NCBI RefSeq assembly: GCF_009455635.1 | Contig: NZ_QPER01000002.1 | Coordinates: forward strand, 3,100,001-3,164,000 | Length of the DNA: 64,000 nucleotides | DNA from: Paraburkholderia agricolaris | GTDB lineage: Bacteria; Pseudomonadota; Gammaproteobacteria; Burkholderiales; Burkholderiaceae | Direction: 5' to 3' | Shown here: positions 11,752 through 20,568 of the stretch, one piece after another | Position numbering within the stretch: the first letter of the stretch is position 1 | How the letters are laid out: every line of letters begins with the position of its first letter | Notes under the pieces: model-generated | The model's input: only the letters and a program-made list of their open reading frames with translations | The model's database searches: none | Told to the model about the DNA's origin: nothing | Position numbers and translations under genes: made by a program

Positions 11752-12345
11752 TTGAATGAGACACAGGCAACACTGAGCGACTCCTACCTGGGAGTGATGC
11801 TTCCCGTTGGGCAAAGACTTCATCCATATCTCACAGTCATGGCACCGTCTATCTGTACAGCACCGCGGGCACACGCGATTGAGCTATCCACTGCCACGCT
11901 TGTCGATTTGTCGCTCCGCAATCACCTTTGCTTCTTTTCTTTACGCACGGAACACGGTACGGCTTACCACCTCGGGACAATCGTTCGAACGATGTTCGCT
12001 TCGTTCTTCCTGTTCGAGGCGGGGTTCGGCATTAGCGAGATGTCGTTGTTTTCAGAAGTCGATATCAAGCTGGGCGAAGCAGTACTCTCGAAGCGTCCGG
12101 AACGGCCCTGGAGTCTTAAGGCTAATGCCATTGAGCCGACTGCCAAGCTTCTCAGGCTCTACGACAGTCAGCTTCAGACTGCTCCCCTCATCGACTTGGT
12201 CGCAGCACATCAGCGCGCCGAACTAAATTTCCAGGCACCGCCTCATGAGCGGCTGTCAATCGCAGCACTTGTGCAACGCTCGAAACTGGATACACGTCAT
12301 ACCGCACTTAAAGCGAGGCAACGCACCGACCTGCACCTTCAGTGA
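11752..12345 (+). CDS. Hypothetical protein, start uncertain
   Basis: The open frame is 197 codons, but only the part from about residue 60 onward (TEHGTAYHLGTIVRTMFASF to the end) reads like a real protein; the first 50 residues look like untranslated DNA. There is no ATG near the point where protein-like sequence begins; a TTG at 11908 is possible, so the gene may be N-terminally eroded. No domain is recognised. It is flanked by the phnW hairpin and a broken MFS gene, in a region with other gene remains. Confidence 0.45.
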   Translation: MNETQATLSDSYLGVMLPVGQRLHPYLTVMAPSICTAPRAHAIELSTATLVDLSLRNHLCFFSLRTEHGTAYHLGTIVRTMFASFFLFEAGFGISEMSLFSEVDIKLGEAVLSKRPERPWSLKANAIEPTAKLLRLYDSQLQTAPLIDLVAAHQRAELNFQAPPHERLSIAALVQRSKLDTRHTALKARQRTDLHLQ

Positions 12346-12658
12346 CTGAAGATACGGCGCCCTGGCCTGAACGAGTAACGAACTACGTACCGATCCAACA
12401 TGACCGTCCCCCAAATTTACCTGGTTGCTGAGGAAGCCTTCGACCCAGCGAGTCGCTATCAAGCAAATGCGGGCATGGCGAAGCCACGCCCGCAGAACGC
12501 ATACACCACGCTGCTGCGAGCACCGGCGGCAACGCTGGCCGGGAGCATGGTAGATCGCGACGAAATTCAATCGGTCGCGATTCTTGGGTATAACTGAGCG
12601 AGGACGGTTCAAGGCACAGATCGCGCGGTGCCCTCCAGGCGCTGGCATACGTTTCGCG
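12346..12658. other. Intergenic region
   Basis: 313 bases with short competing frames on both strands and no recognised gene, repeat or site. Confidence 0.5.
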
Positions 12659-13943
12659 TCAGTACATCTTCAGATGCCACCGCACGCTGCACAGTGAAAG
12701 CGCGCCGATGGCGGCTCCAAAGATCACGTAATAGCTGGGCGCAAGTGGGTTCGCGGTGATCACATTCAGTGTCGTCAGGATCAACGGCGCAAAGCCGCCG
12801 AATACTGTGACGCCCACGTTGTAGCTAATCGACAAGCCGCTCGTTCGCGTGCTCACTGGAAAGAGTTCAGACATCAGCGCGGGAATCGGGCCGAAATATA
12901 ACGCGATGATCGTGCCAAAAATTACGCTGCAGATGATCAACGTCCCTAGCGTCGGCGAGGTCTTCATCATTGCAAATACCGGATACGCGAGAAGCGCCGC
13001 CGCGATCGTGCCGACAAGCATCGGTGCAATGCGGCCGACATAATCCGAAATCAGCCCTACGAAAGGCGAAAGCACGAAGACCGTTGCGCCACTGACCACA
13101 GCACCAAAAAAACGCGATGGTGGGGTTCATATGGAACTGCCTGATCGCATAGGTCGGCAGGAAGACCGACATCCAGATCATGATAGTCGCCAGCGCGATC
13201 AACCCGATACCGGTCATGACCCGCGACTTTTGCGATTTGAACAATTCGACGATGGGTTCGCCGTTCGCGTGCTCATTGAATTCCGAAGACTCTTCGGTAT
13301 GGCGTCGCAAATAAAGGCCCACTGGACCCAACAACGCACCGAACAAAAAGGGCAACCGCCAACCCCAGCTATCGAATTGTGCGGCGCTTAGACTAGCCGT
13401 AAGAAACGCACCCGTGGCCGCTGCGGACATTAACGCGAAACCTTGCGTAGCCGCTTGCCAGCTTGTAATGAAACCGCGGCGCTGCGGATGGTGCTCGGCG
13501 AGCAGAGCGGTTGCACTGCCGAACTCGCCGCCTGCAGAAAACCCTTGGAGAACGCGGCCGATCACCACTGCAATGGGCGCCGCGATCCCAATTGTCGCGA
13601 ATGTTGGTGTGACCGCTACGATGAGCATCCCAACGGTCATCAACAATAAGGAAAGACTCATGACTCGAGCACGGCCAATCTTGTCGGCTAGGTTGCCGAG
13701 ATACACCGCGCCAAGTGGCCGGACGAAAAACGTCACACCAAACGTTGAAAGAAAGATCAGAAGCGATGCGGCGTCACTGGCCGCAGGGAAGTACAGTTTC
13801 GCGATCGTGCTTGCCATGATCCCGAAAATGTACAAATCAAAACTCTCAAAGACATTCCCAAGGGATGCCGCGATGATCAGGCGTCGGCTGGCCTTGCTCG
13901 CAGCGCTTTCAGCGGTGGGATAGGCGGTCAGGATGTTACTCAC
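12659..13943 (-). pseudogene. MFS metabolite:proton symporter, frameshifted
   Basis: The minus strand encodes a transporter of the metabolite:H+ symporter type (ShiA/citrate/proline-betaine group): GNLADKIGRARVM is the loop 2-3 motif, followed by GRVLQGFSAGGEFGSATALL. The frame runs from a GTG at 13943 (GGAG seven bases upstream) to NPTIAFF, then leaves the coding frame at a run of seven A (plus strand, 13106-13112). Removing one base rejoins it with GAVVSGATVFVLSPFVGLIS and a normal C-terminus at 12659. The result would be about 427 residues with 12 helices. It is either a true frameshift, a homopolymer sequencing error, or rescued by slippage. Substrate unknown. Confidence 0.85.
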
Positions 13944-14066
13944 AGTGCGCTCCGGATGTGGGTAATAGGATGCCCGACGCGCCCGCACGAATTTCGAAGA
14001 CGGTCCTGTTGCTTTGCGATCGAACTCGGTGAGGGCGCGTAACGGGCACCACGTTTGGCTAGACGC

Positions 14067-14474
14067 TTAGCCCTCTGCGGGAGCGAATGCGCCGGGACCG
14101 TCGACATTCAGCAGCGTTTCGCCGTTTCCGACTCGAATGAAGACGTAGCGAACATCCTTGCCTTCCAGGATTTGGCAGCGATGAATTGCGCGGCGTGGAA
14201 AATACGCGTAATCGCCCGCACCGATCTCGAAAGCGTCCTGGCCGGTGGCGCCAAAATCCACGCGAATCCGGCCTGACAGCATGTACATCACGCTGTCGAA
14301 CTCCTTATGGTGATGCCATTGACTGGGCTCATCGTAGGCAGTAACCTGACATTCGCCGACCCACAGGTTTCCGACCTCAAGTGCCTTTTTGCGGCTCTGT
14401 CCTGGCGTCATTGGCCCGTCGACAAGTTGGTCCTGCGTCACATAGCCGATTTCCTTGAATATTCCTTCGCTCAT
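14067..14474 (-). CDS. Cupin-domain protein
   Basis: A 135-residue single-domain cupin. The first metal motif is WHHHKEFDSVMYMLSGRIRV and the second is GDYAYFPRRAIHRCQILEG. The ATG at 14474 follows AGAGGGAACC; the frame is open further upstream but without a start of equal quality. It is transcribed divergently from an AraC-type regulator 61 bases away and points towards the broken MFS transporter, suggesting a small uptake and metabolism unit. Its ligand is unknown; it may be a metabolic isomerase, an oxygenase-like protein or an ethanolamine-type cupin. Confidence 0.8.
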   Translation of the reverse strand: MSEGIFKEIGYVTQDQLVDGPMTPGQSRKKALEVGNLWVGECQVTAYDEPSQWHHHKEFDSVMYMLSGRIRVDFGATGQDAFEIGAGDYAYFPRRAIHRCQILEGKDVRYVFIRVGNGETLLNVDGPGAFAPAEG

Positions 14475-14535
14475 TGGTTCCCTCTGTTGTCTGGTTAGGC
14501 ATCTTGCAGATGCCGTTGAACTATAAGAATGCAAA

Positions 14536-15345
14536 ATGGAAGCAACTCGCCAATTTCTGTCGCCAACCAGACAAGCTGAGATTCGACCGTTCGAAACCGC
14601 CGAGCGGCCAACCGTGGGCTTTGCACGGGATTACGTGGACGGTCTTACATCCGGTTTTCACGTCCACCCACGCGCGCAACTGCTATACGCGGTCTCGGGG
14701 GTGATGAGGGTGCAGACTCGACACGCTAATTTCGTTGTGCCGCCGACCACCGCTTTGTACTTGCCGGCACACGAAGACCATTCGGTAACGATGGATGGGG
14801 CGGTCGCGATGCGCGAGTTGTTCATCGACGACGAAGCCGCGAAACGTCTGGGCACCGATCCGAAGGTAATTGCCGTATCAAGTTTGCTGCGCGAACTGAT
14901 CGTCGCGATCTGCAATGAGCCGGTTGAGTGGGAAAAGAGCGGCCGGGCGCATCATTTGTCAGAGCTCGCTATCGACGAGATCAGTAAGGCCTCGCCGCTG
15001 CCATTGGCACTCCGTCTTCCGGAGGATTTGCGCGTGCGGAAGGTGGTTCAGGCGATTCTGAGCGACCCTGGCAATCAGCGCGGACTTGAAGCGTGGTGTG
15101 ATGTTGCAAATGCGTCCAGCAGAACGCTAGCGAGGCTATTTAGAAACGAAACGGGGCTGACGTTCCGGCAATGGCGACAGCAGGCGCGCCTGGCCGAAGC
15201 GCTGCGGGCGTTGATGACGGGAGCAACCCCGACTAAAGCAGCAGCGATTGCCGGCTATAGCAGCGTACCGGCGTTCGGCGCGGCGTTTCGCGAAGTTTTC
15301 GGCATGACGCCAGCGCAGGCAAAAGCGCATCGCACGGAAGACTGA
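14536..15345 (+). CDS. AraC-family transcriptional regulator with N-terminal cupin
   Basis: A 269-residue regulator. Residues about 30-100 form a cupin-like effector domain (FHVHPRAQLLYAVSGVMRV, LYLPAHEDHSV). Residues about 165-265 hold the double helix-turn-helix with ASSRTLARLFRNETGLTFRQW and the AraC C-terminal hallmark IAGYSSVPAFGAAFREVFG. Only 61 bases separate it from the divergent cupin gene, so it probably controls that gene and the adjoining MFS transporter. The effector cannot be read from the sequence. Confidence 0.9.
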   Translation: MEATRQFLSPTRQAEIRPFETAERPTVGFARDYVDGLTSGFHVHPRAQLLYAVSGVMRVQTRHANFVVPPTTALYLPAHEDHSVTMDGAVAMRELFIDDEAAKRLGTDPKVIAVSSLLRELIVAICNEPVEWEKSGRAHHLSELAIDEISKASPLPLALRLPEDLRVRKVVQAILSDPGNQRGLEAWCDVANASSRTLARLFRNETGLTFRQWRQQARLAEALRALMTGATPTKAAAIAGYSSVPAFGAAFREVFGMTPAQAKAHRTED

Positions 15346-15482
15346 AGGATTGCCGGGGTGGTGGCTGACCAGTTAGTCAATCATCGTTCATTCGGTTTCC
15401 TACGTATAACGTTACGCATTGGGAATACGAAAATACGAAGGTGCGGGTTAATGCAAGTCCAGTCGAAAACCCCGCAGCAAGT

Positions 15483-15641
15483 TCAGATGGACTGTTGCAA
15501 CTGCGACCGAATAACCTTATCCGCGCGCCTCGACTCCAGGCGGCGCATCCGTAGCGCGATCGCACAGGCCAGTGCCGCGAGCACCGCGCCCGCGAGGAAG
15601 CCGTCGCTATGGCTGATTTTTGCGGTGAGCGTCATCATCAT
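15483..15641 (-). CDS. Short membrane-segment ORF, possible transporter remnant
   Basis: A 52-codon minus-strand ORF with one clear hydrophobic helix (GFLAGAVLAALACAIAL) followed by a basic tail, resembling the last helix and tail of a drug-efflux type MFS protein. No ribosome site is visible before the ATG cluster. It abuts a broken Crp/Fnr-type gene on the other strand, so it is probably also a remnant. Confidence 0.3.
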   Translation of the reverse strand: MMMTLTAKISHSDGFLAGAVLAALACAIALRMRRLESRRADKVIRSQLQQSI

Positions 15642-15656
15642 CGACGATGCGATCAG

Positions 15657-15989
15657 CTCGCCAGGATCACGCAGACGGCGCAGATCGCCGTGCGCAACTG
15701 GCACCACTCAATTGACCAGCAACTCTGCCTGTGGCTAATGCTTAGCCTTGATCGTCTAACCTCGAACGAACTAACGATGACGCAAGAACTGCTCGCCAAC
15801 ATGCTCGGTGTTCGGCGAGCCGGCGCGACGGACGCGGCGTTGAAGTAGCAGAAAGCCGGGTTTATCCATTACAGCTATGGCCGCATTTGCGTCCTGGACC
15901 GGCCTGGGCTAGAGCGACGCGTGTGTGAATACTATCGCGTTATCAAACGTGAGCACGAAAGACTGCTGCCGAATCTGAAGGCCATGTGA
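15657..15989 (+). pseudogene. Crp/Fnr-family regulator, C-terminal fragment with in-frame stop
   Basis: The plus frame gives the C-terminal helical and winged-helix part of a Crp/Fnr regulator: WHHSIDQQLCLWLMLSLDRL, then the recognition region MTQELLANMLGVRRAGATDA. A TAG at 15846-15848 interrupts the wing, after which QKAGFIHYSYGRICVLDRPG continues in the same frame to a TGA at 15987. The cyclic-nucleotide-type N-terminal domain is missing. The gene is therefore broken at both ends and cannot make a full regulator. Confidence 0.75.
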
Positions 15990-16104
15990 CGGGTTCAGCG
16001 CTCAGCAAGCTCGTGGGAACGCTCTCCCCGCACGGATCGATCTCGACGCGACCGCCCTTATTCGGCTCGACAGCCCGACACCAGCGGCCATGATGCGCCC
16101 CCAG

Positions 16105-16719
16105 CTAAAGCAACTTGCGACGCGCCAGCTCTTCGGATAGTGACGCGGCACCAGTGAACACATGCCCGTGAAGACCTGCATTGATTGCCCCCGTCACGTT
16201 GACTTCGAGGTCGTCAATAAACAAGGTTTCGGCCGCGCTAACACCGAGGCTATCAAGGCAGCTCAGATAGGTGCGTGCTGCCGGCTTGGCCGCGCCGAAC
16301 GAGGCCGAAGCGTAAACGTGTGGACCAAAAAGTTCAGCCACCATAGGATTGAGATAATGGATGTTGTCGGTCACCAATCGACAATTATTGGTCAGAACGG
16401 CCACGCTGTATCGCGCGGCCAAAGACCTGGCAAGCGCAAGCACTTCGAGATTGGGTGACATCGACGCGCGGCGAGCAGCCAGCCAGTCATTGCGCGTGAC
16501 GCGGCAGCCCAAGGTTTCACCAATTGCCGCCAGATATTCGTCATCGGTAATCAGGCCGGCGTCTGCACGATCCTCCAGTCCGGATCCCCAAATGGCCTGG
16601 TGGACAGTTTCATGTGTGTGGCCTGACAACGCGGAGAAGTGATCGACGCGTGCCGAGCGGTCATAATAAGAAAGGACATCGTCCATATCGAACAGGACGA
16701 GAGATATCAATGCGGTCAT
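16105..16719 (-). CDS. HAD-family hydrolase (phosphatase-like)
   Basis: A 204-residue HAD-IA hydrolase. Motif I is VLFDMDDVL with Asp11 and Asp13, motif II is VAVLTNN, the motif III lysine is in FGAAKPAARTYL, and motif IV is TLFIDDLEVNV. The cap between residues 20 and 85 is small and alpha-helical. Family members remove phosphate from small metabolites (YihX and sugar phosphatase types) or act as haloacid dehalogenases; the residues seen do not decide between them. It stands alone. Confidence 0.88.
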   Translation of the reverse strand: MTALISLVLFDMDDVLSYYDRSARVDHFSALSGHTHETVHQAIWGSGLEDRADAGLITDDEYLAAIGETLGCRVTRNDWLAARRASMSPNLEVLALARSLAARYSVAVLTNNCRLVTDNIHYLNPMVAELFGPHVYASASFGAAKPAARTYLSCLDSLGVSAAETLFIDDLEVNVTGAINAGLHGHVFTGAASLSEELARRKLL

Positions 16720-16976
16720 TCGGTCAGTCCCAGGCTATACGCAGAGATTCTAGCGCCGTCGGGCAATGCGTCGCCGAACGGATGGAATTCCTATTGTGCC
16801 TCGATGATCCGCGAGTTCGACAGGTACAGTTGAACTCGCCCAGACCTGCACATAAAGGCCACCGCCGCCAGCGTCATGACCCGGGATACCTCTTTTGCGA
16901 TCCGCAATGCGCTGAGCCGGTGCAACTGTCGTCCCGACACGAGTCGAAACGCAATCAATCACAAGGACATCGTTGA

Positions 16977-17846
16977 ATGAATATCCGTATCTGCTCAGGG
17001 ATCTCCGGCTTGCTGGGATTGGCAGCCGCTGCACTGGCGGTATCTGCCGCACCCGCCTACGGCGAAGCGAAAGAAGCCCACGCGGTGCCTTTTGTTGAAG
17101 TCGTGAAAGCCGCGGTCCCTGGTCCCGACTGGCAACGCAAGATTTGCCAGCTAGCCTCAGTGTCATGTGGCGCCACAGAAACGCCAGGCGACTCCAGCAA
17201 TGCGCCGTCGCTGTATCGGGTCAAGGACGAGGCGCCCGACATCTACTACGCGATCCTGCCTGGCCCGCAGTTGCTCAAAGTGCGCTTCGCCTCTGCCACG
17301 GGTTGGAAAGTCCTGGAGCATTGGAATTTTTCCGACTACCAGCCAACGGACCGGGAAGACGGCGATGGCGACAGACCTCCACTCGAAATCTACCCCGCTC
17401 TATACCCGCTGGGTGGCGAACGCTTTGCGGTCGCGGTGCTGGCCGGATGGTCCGAAAGCTATTCGGGCGGCGGTGGAAGCTGGGAAAATGCTGACTTTGT
17501 CGAACTGCAATCCAATGGACGGCATGCCAGCACACCACGCGTCGCCAAGCTGCCGTTCAGTTGCGAGAAATCCATTCGGGCATGCTTTTCCGAGCGCGAC
17601 TACAAGCACTCCCCGCATTGCAGCGAAGACTTCGCCGGGTCCCTGCGGCTGGGCTTCGTGCCCGGCGCAAATCCCGGCAAACTCGACTGGATTGCAACAT
17701 GGAAAGAAACGCATTGGCCGGGTCTGAAGCCGCAAAGCAAAACCGAGCACACTTCGGTTTCCGTGACGTTGCCAGCAGGACAGGACCCGGCTGCCGCAGG
17801 TGCAGCGCTGCGCGATAAAGTGACGTTTTGCGAGCCGAACAACTGA
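16977..17846 (+). CDS. Exported hypothetical protein
   Basis: A 289-residue protein with a clear signal peptide (residues 1-30, hydrophobic core SGLLGLAAAALAVSAAPAYG, likely cleavage after AYG). The mature part is rich in aromatic residues and has six cysteines, suggesting disulphides in the periplasm. A glycine-rich turn SYSGGGGSWENADFVELQ is prominent. The ATG at 16977 follows AAGGA. No family is recognised. It is followed by another exported protein at 18111, but they do not look homologous. Confidence 0.75.
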   Translation: MNIRICSGISGLLGLAAAALAVSAAPAYGEAKEAHAVPFVEVVKAAVPGPDWQRKICQLASVSCGATETPGDSSNAPSLYRVKDEAPDIYYAILPGPQLLKVRFASATGWKVLEHWNFSDYQPTDREDGDGDRPPLEIYPALYPLGGERFAVAVLAGWSESYSGGGGSWENADFVELQSNGRHASTPRVAKLPFSCEKSIRACFSERDYKHSPHCSEDFAGSLRLGFVPGANPGKLDWIATWKETHWPGLKPQSKTEHTSVSVTLPAGQDPAAAGAALRDKVTFCEPNN

Positions 17847-17918
17847 GTTCTGATAAATCCAGGTCAAGCGGGCGCCAAAGAGAAATCGTAGGTGAGATAT
17901 CTAGTCGGCTAGAGGCGC

Positions 17919-18077
17919 CTACATGCAGATCCTCACCGTGCGCCTTACCGGATCTTGGGCGAGTGTGACCTTGACCTGGTTCGCCTGGTTCGCCGAGCCT
18001 TCGTCGAGCGCGAGCTCCACGCATGCCTTTCGCATATTCCGCTGCAGACGTTTTCGGTTCACGTGTTTTGCTGGCAT
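17919..18077 (-). CDS. Small basic protein of 52 residues
   Basis: A short ORF starting MPAKHVNRKRLQRNMRKAC and ending RTVRICM, with AGCAGGAG nine bases before its ATG at 18077. It is strongly basic at the N-terminus and acidic in the middle (LALDEGSANQANQV), without a membrane segment. The good ribosome site and the short divergent spacing to the gene at 18111 support it as a real gene. It is below the size most gene finders keep. Function unknown. Confidence 0.5.
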   Translation of the reverse strand: MPAKHVNRKRLQRNMRKACVELALDEGSANQANQVKVTLAQDPVRRTVRICM

Positions 18078-18110
18078 GATGCACTCCTGCTTAATACATC
18101 TACCTAATGT

Positions 18111-18983
18111 ATGCCTCCTATTCCGTCGCAACACTTCAAGCTTCTCGTGCGCTGCTCTGCGGTGTACCTGGCCCTGTTCAGTGCACAACTGAACGCCACT
18201 GCGGCCGAAGTATTGACAGCATCTTCGAGAACACTGCCGGCCATCGGCACGACGTGGTGCTATAGCATCGGATCTTCCCAGCCGTCCACAATGACGCTTA
18301 AAGGTGTGACCGCAGGTATTGCACGCTACGACATCGGCGGTCCCGGTGCAATCACGCGCATCGAAGAACAGACCGACACCTATACGTCTGTCAACGCGAC
18401 CCGGCACGGGCAGCGAAAACTGCTTGTGTTCCCGCTCGCGAAGGACAGGAAGTGGTCCGACGAATTCACAGAAGACCTCACCTCGCATCTCGGCAGCGCT
18501 GCCGAGATGGAGTTCAACTATCACGCTATTTCCCAAAGTCATGTCATTGGCACTGAGAAACGACATGTTGGCGCTGGGACCTTCGATACATTTGTGATCG
18601 AGCGCAATACTGCCTGGACGAAAAGCAATCCGCGCTCTTCAAGCAAGCTGCTGCAAGCCCAGCAATGTGGCGATGCCGACTGCACCGTCACCGGTTACAG
18701 CAAAGAGGTGTATTGGTATGCGCCGTCGGTTGGTCGCGCAGTCCTGCGGGCGTATTCGCAGAGCGGAGATTCTGACTTCGTCTGGAATCTATCACCGGAC
18801 GAACTCCTCAGCAACGCTAGCTCGCTCGTCACCGAACTCATTGGGTACGGCCGTGCTGGGACCTGCGAGGACCTTCATCCGCCATTGCTTGCACGCATAC
18901 CGTCTGCGCCGTGGTACGGCTTCCCCCTGCTCATGAACAACACTTGGGAGTTTCTGATGCAACGGAATATGGCGCCCGAATAG
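18111..18983 (+). CDS. Exported hypothetical protein
   Basis: A 290-residue protein with an N-terminal signal peptide (hydrophobic stretch CSAVYLALFSAQLNATAAE). The mature part contains GAGTFDTFVIERN, the type of strand found in periplasmic DUF3108-like beta proteins, and YWYAPSVGRAVLRAYSQSG, which is also common in such proteins. No catalytic motif is visible. The start ATG has no obvious ribosome site. It is divergent from the 52-residue ORF with 33 bases between them. Confidence 0.7.
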   Translation: MPPIPSQHFKLLVRCSAVYLALFSAQLNATAAEVLTASSRTLPAIGTTWCYSIGSSQPSTMTLKGVTAGIARYDIGGPGAITRIEEQTDTYTSVNATRHGQRKLLVFPLAKDRKWSDEFTEDLTSHLGSAAEMEFNYHAISQSHVIGTEKRHVGAGTFDTFVIERNTAWTKSNPRSSSKLLQAQQCGDADCTVTGYSKEVYWYAPSVGRAVLRAYSQSGDSDFVWNLSPDELLSNASSLVTELIGYGRAGTCEDLHPPLLARIPSAPWYGFPLLMNNTWEFLMQRNMAPE

Positions 18984-19111
18984 GCATACCGTATCGCTTT
19001 GATGAACCAGTTCCCGACCACGACTCGATGCTGGCCGCGTGACGGCTACGGCAAACAACCAGGGCGACGGTGTTGTCTTGCGGTGCGTCGGTAGGCTACT
19101 CGCTGAAGGCT

Positions 19112-19552
19112 CTACTTGTGGTCCGGAACAGAAATCGGGATGGTGCCGAGTCTTTCGGCTAGCTCTTTCGTAAACGCATGCGACTCGTCGCGCGGTGTGG
19201 AAGTGTGAAGGGTGTCGCGGTCATCGACCAGTGATACATCGATCGTAAAATAACATTTCTCTGGAGATTTCGCAGGTGTAGCTGTGATCACGTATCGATA
19301 AGTGCCGCTCTTATCTTCCCCTCCTATCGCATGCGGGTCGGACAATCCGACCGTACCTTTCTCCATCAGCATTGACTGGGCCTTATCCAGTACGTCGGCG
19401 AAGGGCCTGTCGAATGCGTAAAGCTCCGTCGATGATCTCGCGACGGCTTCTTGACTAGTCGCCGTGACGGCGGCTGTGGCACAACCCGGCATCGCCAGAA
19501 TCACGATCGAGATTGCGGTTGCCGATGCAAAGTATCTGATTGCTTGGCGCAT
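19112..19552 (-). CDS. Putative lipoprotein
   Basis: A 146-residue protein beginning MRQAIRYFASATAISIVIL with a lipobox-like LAMPGC, so a lipid-anchored periplasmic protein is likely, with Cys about residue 24. The mature part has a mixed alpha-beta pattern (YAFDRPFADVLDKAQSMLME, CYFTIDVSLVDDRDTLH) seen in small outer-membrane-associated lipoproteins. The frame is open further upstream, but the lipoprotein signal fixes the ATG at 19552. No family is recognised. Confidence 0.7.
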   Translation of the reverse strand: MRQAIRYFASATAISIVILAMPGCATAAVTATSQEAVARSSTELYAFDRPFADVLDKAQSMLMEKGTVGLSDPHAIGGEDKSGTYRYVITATPAKSPEKCYFTIDVSLVDDRDTLHTSTPRDESHAFTKELAERLGTIPISVPDHK

Positions 19553-19636
19553 GGAGGAAAATGAAGAATAGGAGCGCTCAGGTGCGGTAGAACCATATTC
19601 GCATATGGCCGCGATATCCACAAACTGTCGGACCGT

Positions 19637-19786
19637 TTATCGCCCGTTGCAGATTGCCGCGTGCGCCAGCACATCGAGCTCAGCACCGTGCTCGTCGATC
19701 ACTCGCCACAACAGATAGCTCGCCGCGCAGCTGATGACGACGGCAAGGAAGCGTTGACCGTGATAAGGCAATTCCGTCTTCTTCAT
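19637..19786 (-). CDS. Small membrane protein of 49 residues
   Basis: A short ORF starting MKKTELPYHGQRFLAVVISC with one hydrophobic segment (FLAVVISCAASYLLW) and a soluble tail ending ICNGR. A GAGGTG ribosome site directly precedes the ATG at 19786. Composition and start signal support a real gene despite its size. Function unknown. Confidence 0.5.
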   Translation of the reverse strand: MKKTELPYHGQRFLAVVISCAASYLLWRVIDEHGAELDVLAHAAICNGR

Positions 19787-19876
19787 CACCTCATTCTACC
19801 GCCGCCTCCCCATCAAGCTGACAGTGTCCCAGACGCCATCATCAATGTGGCGGCAAACAAAACGGGGCTGGCAGAT

Positions 19877-20464
19877 TTAAAGGACGCCCTGCAGGCACAG
19901 GTCGGCGGCCTTGCGAGCCAAGGCATCGATACGAAGGCCACCGGTTGGTTGATACCACGTGTACGTCCAGTTCAGCATTCCGTAGATCAGCATGGCATGA
20001 GCGGACGCTTCGCTGCGCGACGCGAACCTCTTCGGGTTGAGCTGCTTCAGTATCGCTGAGAGTTGCTCCATAAGCCGATGCTCCGCCTGCCGCACTTCGG
20101 CCTGTGCGGAATCGGGCAGATACTCGGAATCAGTGAGCAGAACCTTGTGCCTGGCACCATGCGCCTGATAGTACTGCAGGTGCGCCAGGAGGTAATGACG
20201 AAACTTGTCCTCCGGGGCGAGCTCCGATTCGGTAATTTCGCGCGCCATTGTCAGCAAGCCATTGACATGCTCGAGCAGCATGGCCTCGAGCATCAACTCC
20301 TTGGAAGCGAAGTAGTGGTACATCCGCGATTTCGAGGCATTGCACGCACTGCCAATCTCGATGATATTGGTGTTCCGGAAGCCCTTTTGCGCAAAGAGGT
20401 CTGCTGCTGAAGTCAGGATGTCTGACTTGATGTCGTCGAAATTTTCCGCGCGCTTCCGTGCCAT
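19877..20464 (-). CDS. TetR-family transcriptional regulator
   Basis: A 195-residue regulator with an N-terminal helix-turn-helix (ILTSAADLFAQKGFRNTNII and CNASKSRMYHYFASKELML) and a C-terminal ligand domain ending MLNWTYTWYQPTGG. The frame extends to a TTG at 20494, but the ATG at 20464 gives the usual length. It lies last in a long minus-strand series of aromatic-CoA genes, so it is the natural candidate to bind the two palindromes at 27905 and 34238. That pairing is inference from position and from the palindrome type usual for TetR proteins. Confidence 0.88.
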   Translation of the reverse strand: MARKRAENFDDIKSDILTSAADLFAQKGFRNTNIIEIGSACNASKSRMYHYFASKELMLEAMLLEHVNGLLTMAREITESELAPEDKFRHYLLAHLQYYQAHGARHKVLLTDSEYLPDSAQAEVRQAEHRLMEQLSAILKQLNPKRFASRSEASAHAMLIYGMLNWTYTWYQPTGGLRIDALARKAADLCLQGVL

Positions 20465-20568
20465 GGTGGGGACCGTCGAATCCGTGAATGCCAAGGATCG
20501 GAATTGTAGCCCAAGCCGTGGCGCAAGGTATTCGCGGCGATCTACGTTTCATCGTTTGAAAACTTCCC

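Noticed and set aside
15483..15989. Possible insertion-sequence remnant
   Set aside because: No transposase motif or terminal inverted repeat found; the frames read as regulator and membrane-protein fragments.
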